The notes beneath the pieces are model-generated. The model was given only the letters and a program-made list of their open reading frames with translations, was not told the DNA's origin and ran no database searches. DNA of 64,000 bases, from contig NC_012034.1 of assembly GCF_000022325.1 (NCBI RefSeq), positions 1,859,501-1,923,500 of the forward strand, written 5' to 3'. The stretch is from Caldicellulosiruptor bescii DSM 6725 (GTDB taxonomy: Bacteria > Bacillota > Thermoanaerobacteria > Caldicellulosiruptorales > Caldicellulosiruptoraceae). This document shows, one piece after another, positions 27,540 through 36,535 of the stretch. The position numbers and the translations under genes are program-made. Position 1 is the stretch's first letter. Each line of letters opens with the position of its first letter.

Positions 27540-28286
27540 CTATTTAACACCGCCAAATCTTCTTTCTCTCTTTTGATAGTCTTCGATAGCTTTTAAAAGG
27601 TGCTCCTTTTTGAAGTCTGGCCACAGGACATTTGAAAACCAAAATTCTGTATATGATATCTGCCACAAAAGAAAGTTTGAAACCCTCATCTCTCCACTAG
27701 GTCTTATCAAAAGGTCAGGGTCAGGGATCTCATTTGTGTAAAGGTATTTTTTAAAGAGGTCCTCATCAACATCTTCGATATCAATTTTACCACTCTTTAT
27801 GTCCAAAGCCAAATTTTTTACCGCATTTATTATCTCCTGTCTTGCACCATAATTCAAAGCTATAACAACACAAAGTCCACGTTTGTCTTTGGTTCTTTCT
27901 TCAGCACTTACAATTCTCTCTTGAATATCTTTATCAAGCTTTGAAATATCCCCTATAACCCTGATTCTTATCTGGGTCTTGTGTATGAGGTTTTCTATCT
28001 CTGTATCAAAGAATTCTCTCAAAAGATTCATAAGATTTTCAACTTCCTCTTTAGGCCTTTTCCAGTTTTCTGTCGAAAAAGCGTAAACTGTAAGATATTT
28101 TAGCCCTATCTCATCAGCAAAAAGGACTATCTCTTTTAGTTTCTGCGCACCAAACCTGTGCCCCGCCGAACGTGGAAGACCTCTTTTTTTTGCCCATCTA
28201 CCATTTCCATCCATAATGATTGCAATGTGCTGTGGCATCTTTTCTTTTTCTATTTTTATTTTTTCCCTTTTCAAAAATTCTAACAT
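27540..28286 (-). CDS. uppS: Isoprenyl transferase, undecaprenyl diphosphate synthase (UppS)
   Basis: 248 residues. Motifs HIAIIMDGNGRWAKKRGLP with the catalytic Asp, SAGHRFGAQKLKEIV, YAFSTENWKRP and the C-terminal DLLIRPSGEMRVSNFLLWQ define cis-prenyltransferases. It makes the lipid carrier for peptidoglycan and teichoic acids; uppP at 50253 recycles the same carrier. It is preceded by a strong terminator-like hairpin (28313-28341), so its expression may depend on read-through or an unseen promoter. Confidence 0.95.
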   Translation of the reverse strand: MLEFLKREKIKIEKEKMPQHIAIIMDGNGRWAKKRGLPRSAGHRFGAQKLKEIVLFADEIGLKYLTVYAFSTENWKRPKEEVENLMNLLREFFDTEIENLIHKTQIRIRVIGDISKLDKDIQERIVSAEERTKDKRGLCVVIALNYGARQEIINAVKNLALDIKSGKIDIEDVDEDLFKKYLYTNEIPDPDLLIRPSGEMRVSNFLLWQISYTEFWFSNVLWPDFKKEHLLKAIEDYQKRERRFGGVK

Positions 28287-28312
28287 TTGACTCCATACTC
28301 CCTTTTTATTGA

Positions 28313-28341
28313 TTAAAAAAATAACGGGGTTGCTGCCCCCG
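28313..28341 (-). terminator. Terminator-like hairpin between frr and uppS
   Basis: CGGGG-gcagcaa-CCCCG (28325-28341) is followed on the minus strand by TTATTTTTTT. It lies in the 93-base frr-uppS gap and could end or attenuate the pyrH-frr transcript. Confidence 0.75.
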
Positions 28342-28379
28342 CCAAACCCTTGAAATTTCCCACTGTTGTAACTAAAAGT

Positions 28380-28934
28380 CTATACCTCCATAATCTCTTT
28401 TTCCTTTGCACTCAAAAGTTTCTCAATCTGCTCTATGTATTTGTCGTGAAGCTTCTGGACATCTTCTTCGGCATCTTTAAGGTCATCTTCTGTAATCTCA
28501 TTGTTCTTTTTCATTTTTTTGTATTCATCAAGTGCCTCTCTTCTTATGTTTCTAATTGCCACCTTTGCATCTTCAGCCATCTTTTTGACCTGTTTTACAA
28601 GCTCTTTTCTTCTTTCTTCTGTGAGTTCAGGGAAAATAAGTCTTATAACCTTTCCGTCATTTGTTGGATTTACTCCAAGGTCAGATTTTTGAATAGCTTT
28701 TTCAATTTCTTTGAGCATTCTTGCTTCCCATGGCTGGATAACAATCATTCTCGCTTCGGGAACGGTTATGCTTGCAACCTGAGGAATGGGAGTTGGAACA
28801 CCATAATAGTCCACCATCACCTTGTCCAGAATATGAGGATTTGCTCTTCCTGCTCTGATTGTGGCAAATTCCTCTTTCAAAGTCTCAATTGCCTTTTTCA
28901 TCTTCTCCTCTGCAACCTGAATAGGTTCTGCCAT
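28380..28934 (-). CDS. frr: Ribosome recycling factor
   Basis: 184 residues, standard length. MKKAIETLKEEFATIRAGRANP, YGVPTPIPQVASITVPEAR and ELTEERRKELVKQVKKMAED are family hallmarks. It splits post-termination ribosomes together with EF-G; an EF-G paralogue lies at 45708-47792. One base separates it from pyrH. Confidence 0.97.
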   Translation of the reverse strand: MAEPIQVAEEKMKKAIETLKEEFATIRAGRANPHILDKVMVDYYGVPTPIPQVASITVPEARMIVIQPWEARMLKEIEKAIQKSDLGVNPTNDGKVIRLIFPELTEERRKELVKQVKKMAEDAKVAIRNIRREALDEYKKMKKNNEITEDDLKDAEEDVQKLHDKYIEQIEKLLSAKEKEIMEV

Positions 28935-28935
28935 T

Positions 28936-29655
28936 TTACTTTGCCTCCTTTACATTTACAATTGTTCCTATGTTCTCGCCCATAACAGCTTTAAGAATAT
29001 TTCCTTTTGCAAGTTCAAACACCAAAATAGGAATTTCATTGTCCATGCACATAGATGTTGCTGTTGAGTCCATAACCTCAAGTCGCTGATTGATGACATC
29101 TAAGTAAGTTATAAAGTCATACTTTTTAGCATTTGGATTTTTCCTCGGGTCACTGTCATAGACACCGTCTACTTTTTTTGCAAGAAGGATTGCCTCTGCA
29201 TCAATCTCAGCAGCACGCAAAGCTGCTGCAGTGTCTGTTGAGAAGAAAGGATTGCCTGTGCCACATGCAAAAATCACAACCCTGCCCTTTTCCAAGTGGC
29301 GAATTGCTCGGCGTCGGATGTACGGCTCTGCAATCTGTCTCATCTCGATTGCGCTCTGGACTCTTGTCGGAATGCCTCTTTTTTCAAGAATGCTCTGAAG
29401 TGCAAGTGAATTAATAACAGTTGCAAGCATTCCCATATAGTCGGCTGTTGCTCTGTCTATGTGTTCAGCACTTCTTCCTCTGAAGAAGTTGCCACCACCG
29501 ACCACAATAGCAACTTCCACTCCAAGCTCCCTTACCTTTTCAATCTCTTCACAGATGGTTTCAACAACCTGCCAGTCAATTCCAAAGCCCTTTTCACCGC
29601 CCAAAGCTTCACCACTTAATTTTAATATTACCCTTTTGTATTTTGGCTTAACCAT
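28936..29655 (-). CDS. pyrH: Uridylate kinase (PyrH)
   Basis: 239 residues, amino-acid-kinase fold: [53 protein letters not shown] and [19 protein letters not shown]. It phosphorylates UMP to UDP. It is preceded by its own promoter (29683-29712) and by a terminator after tsf, so pyrH-frr forms a transcript distinct from rpsB-tsf. Confidence 0.96.
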   Translation of the reverse strand: MVKPKYKRVILKLSGEALGGEKGFGIDWQVVETICEEIEKVRELGVEVAIVVGGGNFFRGRSAEHIDRATADYMGMLATVINSLALQSILEKRGIPTRVQSAIEMRQIAEPYIRRRAIRHLEKGRVVIFACGTGNPFFSTDTAAALRAAEIDAEAILLAKKVDGVYDSDPRKNPNAKKYDFITYLDVINQRLEVMDSTATSMCMDNEIPILVFELAKGNILKAVMGENIGTIVNVKEAK

Positions 29656-29682
29656 TTTTATCTTCTCCTTCTTTACGATAAT

Positions 29683-29712
29683 ATTTTACAAACAAAGATA
29701 CACTTATATCAA
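29683..29712 (-). promoter_or_regulatory. Sigma-A promoter of pyrH-frr
   Basis: Minus strand: -35 TTGATA (29707-29712), 18-base spacer, -10 TAAAAT (29683-29688), lying between the tsf terminator and the pyrH start. Confidence 0.65.
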
Positions 29713-29724
29713 GAGTTTTTGCTC

Positions 29725-29766
29725 AAAAAAAGGGAACACCACTTTTCAATAAAATAGTGTTCCCTT
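29725..29766 (-). terminator. Intrinsic terminator after tsf
   Basis: AAGGGAACACTATTTT pairs with AAAAGTGGTGTTCCCTT, followed by seven T on the minus strand; it separates rpsB-tsf from pyrH-frr. Confidence 0.9.
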
Positions 29767-29786
29767 CCTCTGCCATATTTAAAATT

Positions 29787-30401
29787 TTAACATGAAGCAG
29801 CCTTTTCAATTCCTTCTCCTCTTTCAAATCTTGCAAATCTTCTTATAACAATATTTTCACCAATTTTTGCAATTTTTTCTGTGAGCAAGTCTTTTATCTT
29901 CATATCAGGGTTTTTAATCCAAGGTTGCTCAAGTAAGCAAACCTCTTCAAAGAACTTCTCAAGCCTACCCTCAACAATCCTGTCAACAACATTTTCCGGC
30001 TTTCCTTCATTCAAAGCCTGCTGTCTTAAAATTGTCTTTTCTTTTTCAATTACATCAAGAGGTACCTCTTCTCTTGAAACATATTTTGGATTTGCTGCTG
30101 CAATCTGCATAGCAATATCCTTTGCAAATTGTCTAAATTCTTCATTTCTTGCAACAAAGTCTGTCTCGCAATTTATCTCAACCAAAACACCAATTCTGCC
30201 ATTTCCATGGATATAGCTTTCAACAATCCCTTCTGCCGCAACACGTGAAGCCTTCTTTGCAGCCTTTGCAAGACCTCTTTCTCTCAAAAGTTCTATTGCC
30301 TTGTCCATATCGCCGCCTGCATCTTCTAAAGCTTTTTTACAGTCCATCATACCAGCACCAGTTTTTTCTCTGAGCTCTTTTACCATCTCAGCAGTAATCA
30401 T
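29787..30401 (-). CDS. tsf: Elongation factor Ts
   Basis: 204 residues, the short EF-Ts form with a single core subdomain. [40 protein letters not shown] and the EF-Tu-contacting [13 protein letters not shown] are visible. It is the nucleotide-exchange factor for EF-Tu. It is 37 bases downstream of rpsB and is followed by a terminator. Confidence 0.97.
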   Translation of the reverse strand: MITAEMVKELREKTGAGMMDCKKALEDAGGDMDKAIELLRERGLAKAAKKASRVAAEGIVESYIHGNGRIGVLVEINCETDFVARNEEFRQFAKDIAMQIAAANPKYVSREEVPLDVIEKEKTILRQQALNEGKPENVVDRIVEGRLEKFFEEVCLLEQPWIKNPDMKIKDLLTEKIAKIGENIVIRRFARFERGEGIEKAASC

Positions 30402-30438
30402 GAAAAATCCCTCCTACAATTGTTTGATAAAATACATA

Positions 30439-31212
30439 TTATTCTTCATCTATATCATCAGCTGCTATTTCCACCTGTTCAGACGCTTTGTCAACTTCTT
30501 GAGACGAAGTTGTAGCAGGTGTAAACTGCTCACCTTCTCTTCCTTCAATCACAGCATCTGCAATCTTGGATGTGATGAGCTTTACAGCACGGATTGCATC
30601 ATCATTTCCAGGAATTACGTAGTCAATCTCGTCAGGGTCACAGTTTGTATCGACAATCGCAACTATTGGAATCCCAAGTTTTCTTGCCTCAAGCACAGCA
30701 TTTCTTTCTTTTCTTGGGTCAACAATATACAGGATATCAGGAATGCGTGGCATATTTTGAATTCCACCAAGATATTTCAAAAGTCTTTCTTTTTCTTTTC
30801 TCAAGAGATTTACTTCTTTCTTTGGCAGAACTTCGAATGTTCCGTCTTCTTCCATTCGCTGTAGCTCTTTTAACCTCTCAATTCTTGTTTTGATTGTTCT
30901 GAAGTTTGTCAAAAGTCCTCCAAGCCATCGCTGATTGATGTAAAACATTCCACATCTTTCAGCTTCTTCTTTGATTGTCTCTTGAGCTTGTTTCTTTGTC
31001 CCAACAAAGAGTACAATCTTACCTTCTGCTACCTGAGACTTTACAAACTCATAAGCCTCGTCCATTTTCTTTACTGTCTTCTGAAGGTCAATGATATAAA
31101 TTCCATTTCTTTCAGTAAAGATGTATTCAGCCATCTTGGGATTCCATCTGCGTGTCTGATGACCGAAATGCACACCTGCTTCAAGAAGCTGTTTCATTGT
31201 TAAAACTGGCAT
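30439..31212 (-). CDS. rpsB: 30S ribosomal protein S2
   Basis: 257 residues: [46 protein letters not shown] and [25 protein letters not shown]. The C-terminal 30 residues form an acidic, Ser/Thr-rich tail (ends AADDIDEE). The start is the ATG at 31210-31212 with GGGAGG upstream; an ATG six codons earlier overlaps that site. It has a structured leader of about 100 bases behind an excellent promoter. Confidence 0.97.
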   Translation of the reverse strand: MPVLTMKQLLEAGVHFGHQTRRWNPKMAEYIFTERNGIYIIDLQKTVKKMDEAYEFVKSQVAEGKIVLFVGTKKQAQETIKEEAERCGMFYINQRWLGGLLTNFRTIKTRIERLKELQRMEEDGTFEVLPKKEVNLLRKEKERLLKYLGGIQNMPRIPDILYIVDPRKERNAVLEARKLGIPIVAIVDTNCDPDEIDYVIPGNDDAIRAVKLITSKIADAVIEGREGEQFTPATTSSQEVDKASEQVEIAADDIDEE

Positions 31213-31313
31213 TTGTCTTACCTCCCTCAATTCGGTTTTTCTTCGAGCCGGATAATAAGAAGGCCTTTTATGCCTTCCACCGAAGATTTCCGACTCTGCT
31301 TTTTTACAAAGCC
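31213..31313 (-). promoter_or_regulatory. rpsB 5' leader, possible S2 autoregulatory structure
   Basis: Between the promoter and rpsB, about 100 transcribed bases contain GAAGGC-ataaaag-GCCTTC (around 31259-31280), plus outer pairing possibilities between CGGAAATCTTCGG and CCGGCTCGAAG. S2 leaders are known regulators in bacteria; whether this one binds S2 cannot be settled by eye. Confidence 0.4.
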
Positions 31314-31319
31314 GAGAAT

Positions 31320-31348
31320 ATTATAGCACAGGTTAATATTAATAACAA
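31320..31348 (-). promoter_or_regulatory. Strong sigma-A promoter of rpsB-tsf
   Basis: Minus strand: -35 TTGTTA (31343-31348), exactly 17 bases, -10 TATAAT (31320-31325) with an extended TGC immediately before it. Confidence 0.85.
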
Positions 31349-31427
31349 GACAATATTGTTTTTTTACAAAAATTTTTATATAATCATATCTGCAAAACCC
31401 CCAAATTTTATTTTGAAGGTCTATATC

Positions 31428-31466
31428 CAAAAAAAGAGGTCGTGGCAAGGTGCCATGACCTCTTTT
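31428..31466. terminator. Bidirectional intrinsic terminator after the sugar dehydrogenase gene
   Basis: AGAGGTCGTGGCA pairs with TGCCATGACCTCT, with T-runs on either side. On the minus strand it ends the polysaccharide unit before the rpsB promoter. Confidence 0.88.
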
Positions 31467-31469
31467 TCT

Positions 31470-32750
31470 TTATATCTTTTCCAACACAAATCCTTTTTCT
31501 TTTGCATCATTGTAAGAAAACACATTTCGGGTGTCAATAATAATTGCCTTAGAAGGAGATATATACTCAAAAATTTTTTCAAATTCTATCCCGTGCTGCT
31601 TTGCCAAAATCAAAACAAGCTGTACATCTTTCAAAGCCTCTTGCAAACTCTCAACTTTAAAATCATATTTGGTTTTTACCGCAGGGTCAAACGCTTTAAC
31701 CTCAACACCTCGAACTTTTAAATTCTTAATTATTTCAATGGCAGGGCTGAGCCTGTCATCAGAAGAATAATCTTTCATCGCAATGCCAAGTACTGCAATC
31801 TTTTTATCACAATTATATTTTTCAATAGTTTTCATAACAAGGTCGGAAATATAATTAGGAATGCCTTCATTGAACATTCTTGCGGTTTTAGAAAGTTTAA
31901 GCTCAATACCCAGCTCCTGTGCCTTTGCATTTAAATAATAAAATGCATTAGGGATGCAAAATCCTCCAACCCCAGGCCCGGGATACAAGAGATTTACTCT
32001 TTTGTGAGTGTTTGCAACCTTTATCACCTCAAATATATCAAGATTCATTGCCTTTGTAAATCTCTCAAACTCGTTTACCATCGCAATATTTATATCTCTT
32101 TGCAGATTCTCAATCACCTTTGCTGTCTCAACAACTTCAAACGAAGATGCAACAATTATCTCTTCCTTGCAAATCACCTTAATCAAATCAACAGCTCTTT
32201 TTACGCTATTTTCACAAAATCCCGCCAAAGCAGTAGGCATATTTTCAAATTCTTCAAAAGCCTTCCCCTCTGCAATTCTCTCTGAAGCATAGGCTAAATA
32301 AAAGTCTTCTCCACATTTCAAACCACTCTCTTCTAATATTGGTAAAAATATATTTCTTGTTGTACCTGGAACAACGGTTGAACGCAAAAGTATCAGCTGA
32401 TTTTTTCTCAAGTTTTTGCTTATCTCTTTTGCACACGAAACGAGATAATCAAAGTAAGGTTTTCCACCGTAAACAGGTATTGGAACCGTGACTATTACAT
32501 CATCTACATTTTCAAGTGCCAGCTTGTAATTTACCATGGGAATAAATTTTCCATTTTCAAGCTGCTCCTTTAAAATCTCCTGTATAGTCTTTCCATTGTA
32601 ACTTTCTAAATGGTGAGTCTCTCCCTTTTTAAGCTCCTCAATCAATTTTTCATTGCTATCAACACCAAAGACTTTGAAACCTTTCATTGCAAACGAAAGA
32701 GCAAGGGGAAGACCAACATATCCAAGGCCAATTACACATACGCTATTCAA
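31470..32750 (-). CDS. Nucleotide-sugar dehydrogenase (UDP-Glc/UDP-ManNAc dehydrogenase family)
   Basis: 426 residues. NAD-binding CVIGLGYVGLPLALSFA, STVVPGTTRNIF, the central ENLQRDINIAMVNEF helix and the active-site loop GPGVGGFCIPNAFYY with the catalytic Cys are those of the UDP-glucose/UDP-N-acetylmannosamine 6-dehydrogenase family. It supplies a uronic acid for surface polysaccharide; the exact sugar cannot be told. It overlaps the upstream glycosyltransferase by 8 bases. Confidence 0.9.
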   Translation of the reverse strand: MNSVCVIGLGYVGLPLALSFAMKGFKVFGVDSNEKLIEELKKGETHHLESYNGKTIQEILKEQLENGKFIPMVNYKLALENVDDVIVTVPIPVYGGKPYFDYLVSCAKEISKNLRKNQLILLRSTVVPGTTRNIFLPILEESGLKCGEDFYLAYASERIAEGKAFEEFENMPTALAGFCENSVKRAVDLIKVICKEEIIVASSFEVVETAKVIENLQRDINIAMVNEFERFTKAMNLDIFEVIKVANTHKRVNLLYPGPGVGGFCIPNAFYYLNAKAQELGIELKLSKTARMFNEGIPNYISDLVMKTIEKYNCDKKIAVLGIAMKDYSSDDRLSPAIEIIKNLKVRGVEVKAFDPAVKTKYDFKVESLQEALKDVQLVLILAKQHGIEFEKIFEYISPSKAIIIDTRNVFSYNDAKEKGFVLEKI

Positions 32751-33909
32751 TGTTTATCCCTTCCCTCTTTAGTATATCAATAATTTGAGTTACTCTGCTA
32801 TCCCATGAGGTTTGCTTTGCATACTCTATTCTTTTTTCTATCTTTTCAATATTAGGATTTTGTGCCTCCTGCAGAGCTTGAATGCATTTTACAAGCATAT
32901 CTTCATAGTTTTTGCCAATATACACAACATCGGAAAATTGTTCTACTTGGGGCATTGAAGTTGAAACAATTGGTTTTCCTGTTGCCAAATATTCATAAAA
33001 TTTTAGCGGGCTTACATTCTCTGAGAGCTTGTTTGTTCTGAATAAGTTTAAGCAAACATCAAATTGAGATACATACTGCGGCAAATCCTTGTTATCAATC
33101 CTTCCAAGCAAATAAATATTGCTCAGCTTCTTTAAATTATCCACGCTTACACCAGCACCCACAGGTCCTATCAAAACAAAAGACCACTCTCTTTTTTCTT
33201 TTGCTAAATATTCTATAAGCTGAGTGTCTATCCATGTGTGGATAACACCCACAAAGCCAAAGATAGGACGGGGTATATTATTCATCTTATCGGGTACAGG
33301 CAGTTTATTTGAAGCTTTATTAAAGTGTTCAAACTCAGCACCGTTTGGCACAAGATATGTGTGAGGATTTAATAACTTGAGCTTATTATATAATCCATGG
33401 GTTGTTGTAAAAACTACATTACTCTTTTGAGCAAGCTCATCTTCCATGCTTTCAACCAAAGCCTTGTCAATAAACCCTTGAAACTCTGAATGTTTGTCTA
33501 TACAGTCGTAAACTAAAAAACTGTAAGAAAGATGTTCAAGAAGATCAACAGTGTTTGGCATGTAGGTCCATATTATAGGTGACTTTAAATCAAAGTTTTG
33601 ATAGATAACTTCTTTTACAAAATTTGCTATCATTTTTTGATTGAACTTATTGATGGACCTTTTCTTGTTATAAAAGGGAATAATTGGTGGCAGAGCAAAT
33701 ACAAAAAGGTTCTCCTTTATTCTTTTTGGAGACTTTCTAAATCTTGTTAGGTAAGGTCTCAAACTAGGGTCTTTTAATGGACCTATCAAGGTCACAGGTG
33801 GGTCTAAATAAAATATTCTACAGTTTTGTGGCATTCTTTTCATTATCTGTTGTTTACGTGTTGGTATAGGATCCCATGGTGTTGTTGAAAAACAAATTAT
33901 ATCTATCAT
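32743..33909 (-). CDS. Glycosyltransferase, GT-B fold, TuaH-like
   Basis: 388 residues. The N-terminal domain (CFSTTPWDPIPTRKQQIM; IWTYMPNTVDLL; LVYDCIDKHSEF) and the C-terminal donor-binding domain (FGFVGVIHTWIDTQLI; NVSPLKFYEYLATGKPIVST) resemble TuaH-type transferases of teichuronic acid synthesis. Together with the dehydrogenase gene it overlaps, this suggests a uronic-acid-containing wall polymer. The acceptor is unknown. Confidence 0.78.
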   Translation of the reverse strand: MIDIICFSTTPWDPIPTRKQQIMKRMPQNCRIFYLDPPVTLIGPLKDPSLRPYLTRFRKSPKRIKENLFVFALPPIIPFYNKKRSINKFNQKMIANFVKEVIYQNFDLKSPIIWTYMPNTVDLLEHLSYSFLVYDCIDKHSEFQGFIDKALVESMEDELAQKSNVVFTTTHGLYNKLKLLNPHTYLVPNGAEFEHFNKASNKLPVPDKMNNIPRPIFGFVGVIHTWIDTQLIEYLAKEKREWSFVLIGPVGAGVSVDNLKKLSNIYLLGRIDNKDLPQYVSQFDVCLNLFRTNKLSENVSPLKFYEYLATGKPIVSTSMPQVEQFSDVVYIGKNYEDMLVKCIQALQEAQNPNIEKIEKRIEYAKQTSWDSRVTQIIDILKREGINIE

Positions 33910-33959
33910 CTTTATCCCAGTCCCTTAGTAATTTTTTTGAAACTCTTTTTACAAATCTT

Positions 33960-33989
33960 AAGATACAATATTTCTGGCAGTCCAGTCAA
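33960..33989 (-). promoter_or_regulatory. Candidate promoter of the glycosyltransferase-dehydrogenase unit
   Basis: Minus strand: TTGACT (33984-33989), 18 bases, TATCTT (33960-33965), about 50 bases before the gene start. Confidence 0.5.
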
Positions 33990-34008
33990 CAAAAAATTCT
34001 AAAATCTC

Positions 34009-34038
34009 TTGACCAAGCTAAATAATTTGTAATACTAT
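34009..34038 (+). promoter_or_regulatory. Candidate promoter of the plus-strand surface-polymer unit
   Basis: TTGACC (34009-34014), 18 bases, TACTAT (34033-34038), divergent from the promoter at 33960-33989; the first gene starts at 34077. Confidence 0.55.
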
Positions 34039-34076
34039 GGTCTTGATAAACTATTGTGGTGGAGGGAGAAACAAAT

Positions 34077-34595
34077 ATGAAAATAGTGGACCAAAAGGGA
34101 AGACTATTTGGCATCATTAATATTGTTGACCTCATTTTGATAGTGCTGATTGTTGCAATTGCATGGGTAGGGTTTGCCAAAATTTCATCACATGCAAAAT
34201 CATCCGACAATGCAGCAGAAAATGAGTTTGTGGAAATCAAGCCGGGTGAAGCAATCATCAATGTAAAAATTCCTCTTGCTGACCCTGTTATGGCTCAGTC
34301 TCTTCACAAAAACGATTATTTGGTAACTGGCGACACTTTGACAAAATCATACATTCAAGACATTCAAATAAAAGATGGAATATATGAAAGAACATCATCA
34401 GACGGCAAAATTGTTGTCGCAACCCACCCATACAAGAAAGATGTCTATCTTACTATCTATGGCTATGTAACTTTGCAAGGGGCAACAATAAAGCTTGACA
34501 AGCAAACAGTCAGAGTTGGAAAGACATTTTATGTAAAGACAAGAACTACAGAACTTGTTGGAGTTGTTACTGGAGTGAAAATTGTGAAAGAATAA
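34077..34595 (+). CDS. DUF4330-type single-span membrane protein
   Basis: 172 residues. The N-terminus KIVDQKGRLFGIINIVDLIL followed by one membrane segment is the DUF4330 hallmark; the remainder is a predicted extracytoplasmic beta-rich domain (residues about 50-172). The function of the family is unknown, and it is often encoded beside polysaccharide genes. The start ATG at 34077 has GGAGGGAG eight bases upstream; an in-frame upstream GTG lacks a site. Confidence 0.75.
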   Translation: MKIVDQKGRLFGIINIVDLILIVLIVAIAWVGFAKISSHAKSSDNAAENEFVEIKPGEAIINVKIPLADPVMAQSLHKNDYLVTGDTLTKSYIQDIQIKDGIYERTSSDGKIVVATHPYKKDVYLTIYGYVTLQGATIKLDKQTVRVGKTFYVKTRTTELVGVVTGVKIVKE

Positions 34596-34608
34596 GGCTG
34601 GTGGAAAC

Positions 34609-35118
34609 ATGATTAAAGAAAGTTATTTCTATAAATTAGCTATGTTATTAGCAAGATATTTGAAGGAGAGCAGAATATATGAGCTTGTTTCCAAGCTATT
34701 TTATTTTTCAAGATACTCAGCAGTTTTTGAACTTGTTAGAAAAAAGCCAAAAGAAGACTACATACAACAATCCCTTATTTTAAGGGTTCTTTTGAACTTT
34801 TATAACCAAATTATTAATATTATGCATCGGAGGCTGCTATTCTCAAAAAGTCTGTTGTCACACAGTTTTTTGGTTTATGTTGTCCGTGAACAGATAAGAT
34901 TTATGAAAGGAAAACCTGTTTTTTTCTGCATTCTTTACGCTTTTATCTTCTACACTGGCTTTGTAGCTGGAAAAATTGTAAAAGGTATACTCTCAATAAA
35001 TAGTTTATCTTTATGGGCAATCTTGCTACTTTTAAATTTTTTCAGCTTTCAAGATATAAAGAAAAAGTTTTCAAAAGAAAGTATAATTATCAGATTCTTT
35101 AAAGACATTTTTGCTTGA
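34609..35118 (+). CDS. Hypothetical membrane protein
   Basis: 169 residues, not recognised. A basic, amphipathic N-terminal half (YKLAMLLARYLKESRIYELV; RRLLFSKSLLSHSFLVYVV) is followed by two membrane segments (VFFCILYAFIFYTGFVAGKI; LWAILLLLNFFSF). It lies 13 bases after the DUF4330 gene and 28 before the O-antigen-ligase-like gene, so probably a partner in the same polymer-export unit. Confidence 0.6.
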   Translation: MIKESYFYKLAMLLARYLKESRIYELVSKLFYFSRYSAVFELVRKKPKEDYIQQSLILRVLLNFYNQIINIMHRRLLFSKSLLSHSFLVYVVREQIRFMKGKPVFFCILYAFIFYTGFVAGKIVKGILSINSLSLWAILLLLNFFSFQDIKKKFSKESIIIRFFKDIFA

Positions 35119-35146
35119 AAATAGAATTGTTGAAAGGTGAAATAGG

Positions 35147-36532
35147 ATGGTTGAAAAGAAATCTTTATATATCACCTCTTTTTTGATATTTGTGCTGGGA
35201 ATTGCAAGCAGTTTAATTTCTGTAAAGTTAGGTATACTTGTACTTGGTCTGTTTTTGCTTGTGCTGATAATGTTAGAAGACCCATCTAAGTTGATATATG
35301 GTGTTGTACTTTATGCTTTTGTGGATTTTCTTTTCAGAAAACTTTCTATTTTAAGCAGTTTTGCTTCTGTATGGGATGAAGCGCTATTTTTGATAATTGT
35401 CTTTGCGTTCTTATTAAAGTCAATTATAAAAAATCAATCAAGTTTGAGATTTTCCCCTTTAGATGTATATATTCTGATTTTTTTGCTTGTCTGTGTGTTT
35501 TTACTGTTTAAAAATTCGCCTGATATGAGAATAGCATTAGAAGGATTTAGAGTATATGCAGAGTACGCTTTATGGTTTTTCGTAGGACTGTGGCTTTTAA
35601 AAGACGCAAGGCAATTTGAAAGGATTATTACAATATTTATCCTGATGATGTTTATAATATCCATCTACGGCATATACCAGTATATTATTGGTGTTGAAAT
35701 ACCTTCAAGTTGGATTGATAGCAGTAGAGAAACGTATATAAGAACAAGGGTATTTTCAATTATAGGAAGTCCAAATGTCCTTGGAAGTCTTTTGGCAATG
35801 TCAATACCTTTTGTTCTTCCTTACGTCCTTTATGAGAAAAATATTAAAAAGAGAATTTATTATTCGGTTGTATTAATTTCAATGATTGCCTGCCTTGGGT
35901 TTACATTTTCAAGAGGAGCATGGCTTGCATTTTTGTTTTCAATGCTTCTTTTTGGTTTTTTCATAGACAAAAAAGTTTTGGGTATTCTCTTTGCCATCTT
36001 TACATCAGTTCCTATTTTGGCACCTTCAATTGTAATGAGAGTGCTTTATATGCTAAGCTCTGAGTATGCCAAAAGCAGCGCAAGGGCAGGAAGAATTGCC
36101 CGCTGGACAAAAGCATACGATATTTTGACACAGCATCCTCTCTTTGGGGTTGGATTTGGAAGATTTGGCGGTGCGGTTGCAAAGAGAAATATAGCCAATG
36201 CGTTTTACGTAGATAATTTTTATCTTAAAAGTGCTGTCGAAATGGGAATCATTGGAGTAGGTATTATGATTTTGGTGTTTATAGTAGGGCTTTTGCTTGC
36301 TGCAAGAACTGTAAAACATCTGCGCTCAAAAGAACTTAAGAATATAGCAAGCGGAGTGCTCATTGGTCTTGCAACAGTCTTGATGCATAACGTGGTTGAA
36401 AACATTTTTGAAGTCCCAATGATGACAACATATTTCTGGCTGTTTTTGGGATTTTTGTTTGCTCTCAAATCAGCAGAAGATAAAAGCCAATTTTCTGAAC
36501 AAAGCAATATTTGCAACAATGGGGGAAGCTAA
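35147..36532 (+). CDS. O-antigen ligase/polymerase family (Wzy/WaaL-like) membrane protein
   Basis: 461 residues with about eleven membrane segments and the family's large extracytoplasmic loop containing VFSIIGSPNVLGSLLAMSIP, SRGAWLAFLFSM and the RxxRW-K-A--I---HPLFGVGFGRFGG stretch, whose Arg/His residues are characteristic of Wzy_C ligases. It probably polymerises or ligates lipid-linked glycans at the cell surface. The next gene, rqcH, starts three bases downstream, so the unit may continue into it. Confidence 0.82.
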   Translation: MVEKKSLYITSFLIFVLGIASSLISVKLGILVLGLFLLVLIMLEDPSKLIYGVVLYAFVDFLFRKLSILSSFASVWDEALFLIIVFAFLLKSIIKNQSSLRFSPLDVYILIFLLVCVFLLFKNSPDMRIALEGFRVYAEYALWFFVGLWLLKDARQFERIITIFILMMFIISIYGIYQYIIGVEIPSSWIDSSRETYIRTRVFSIIGSPNVLGSLLAMSIPFVLPYVLYEKNIKKRIYYSVVLISMIACLGFTFSRGAWLAFLFSMLLFGFFIDKKVLGILFAIFTSVPILAPSIVMRVLYMLSSEYAKSSARAGRIARWTKAYDILTQHPLFGVGFGRFGGAVAKRNIANAFYVDNFYLKSAVEMGIIGVGIMILVFIVGLLLAARTVKHLRSKELKNIASGVLIGLATVLMHNVVENIFEVPMMTTYFWLFLGFLFALKSAEDKSQFSEQSNICNNGGS

Positions 36533-36535
36533 AAG

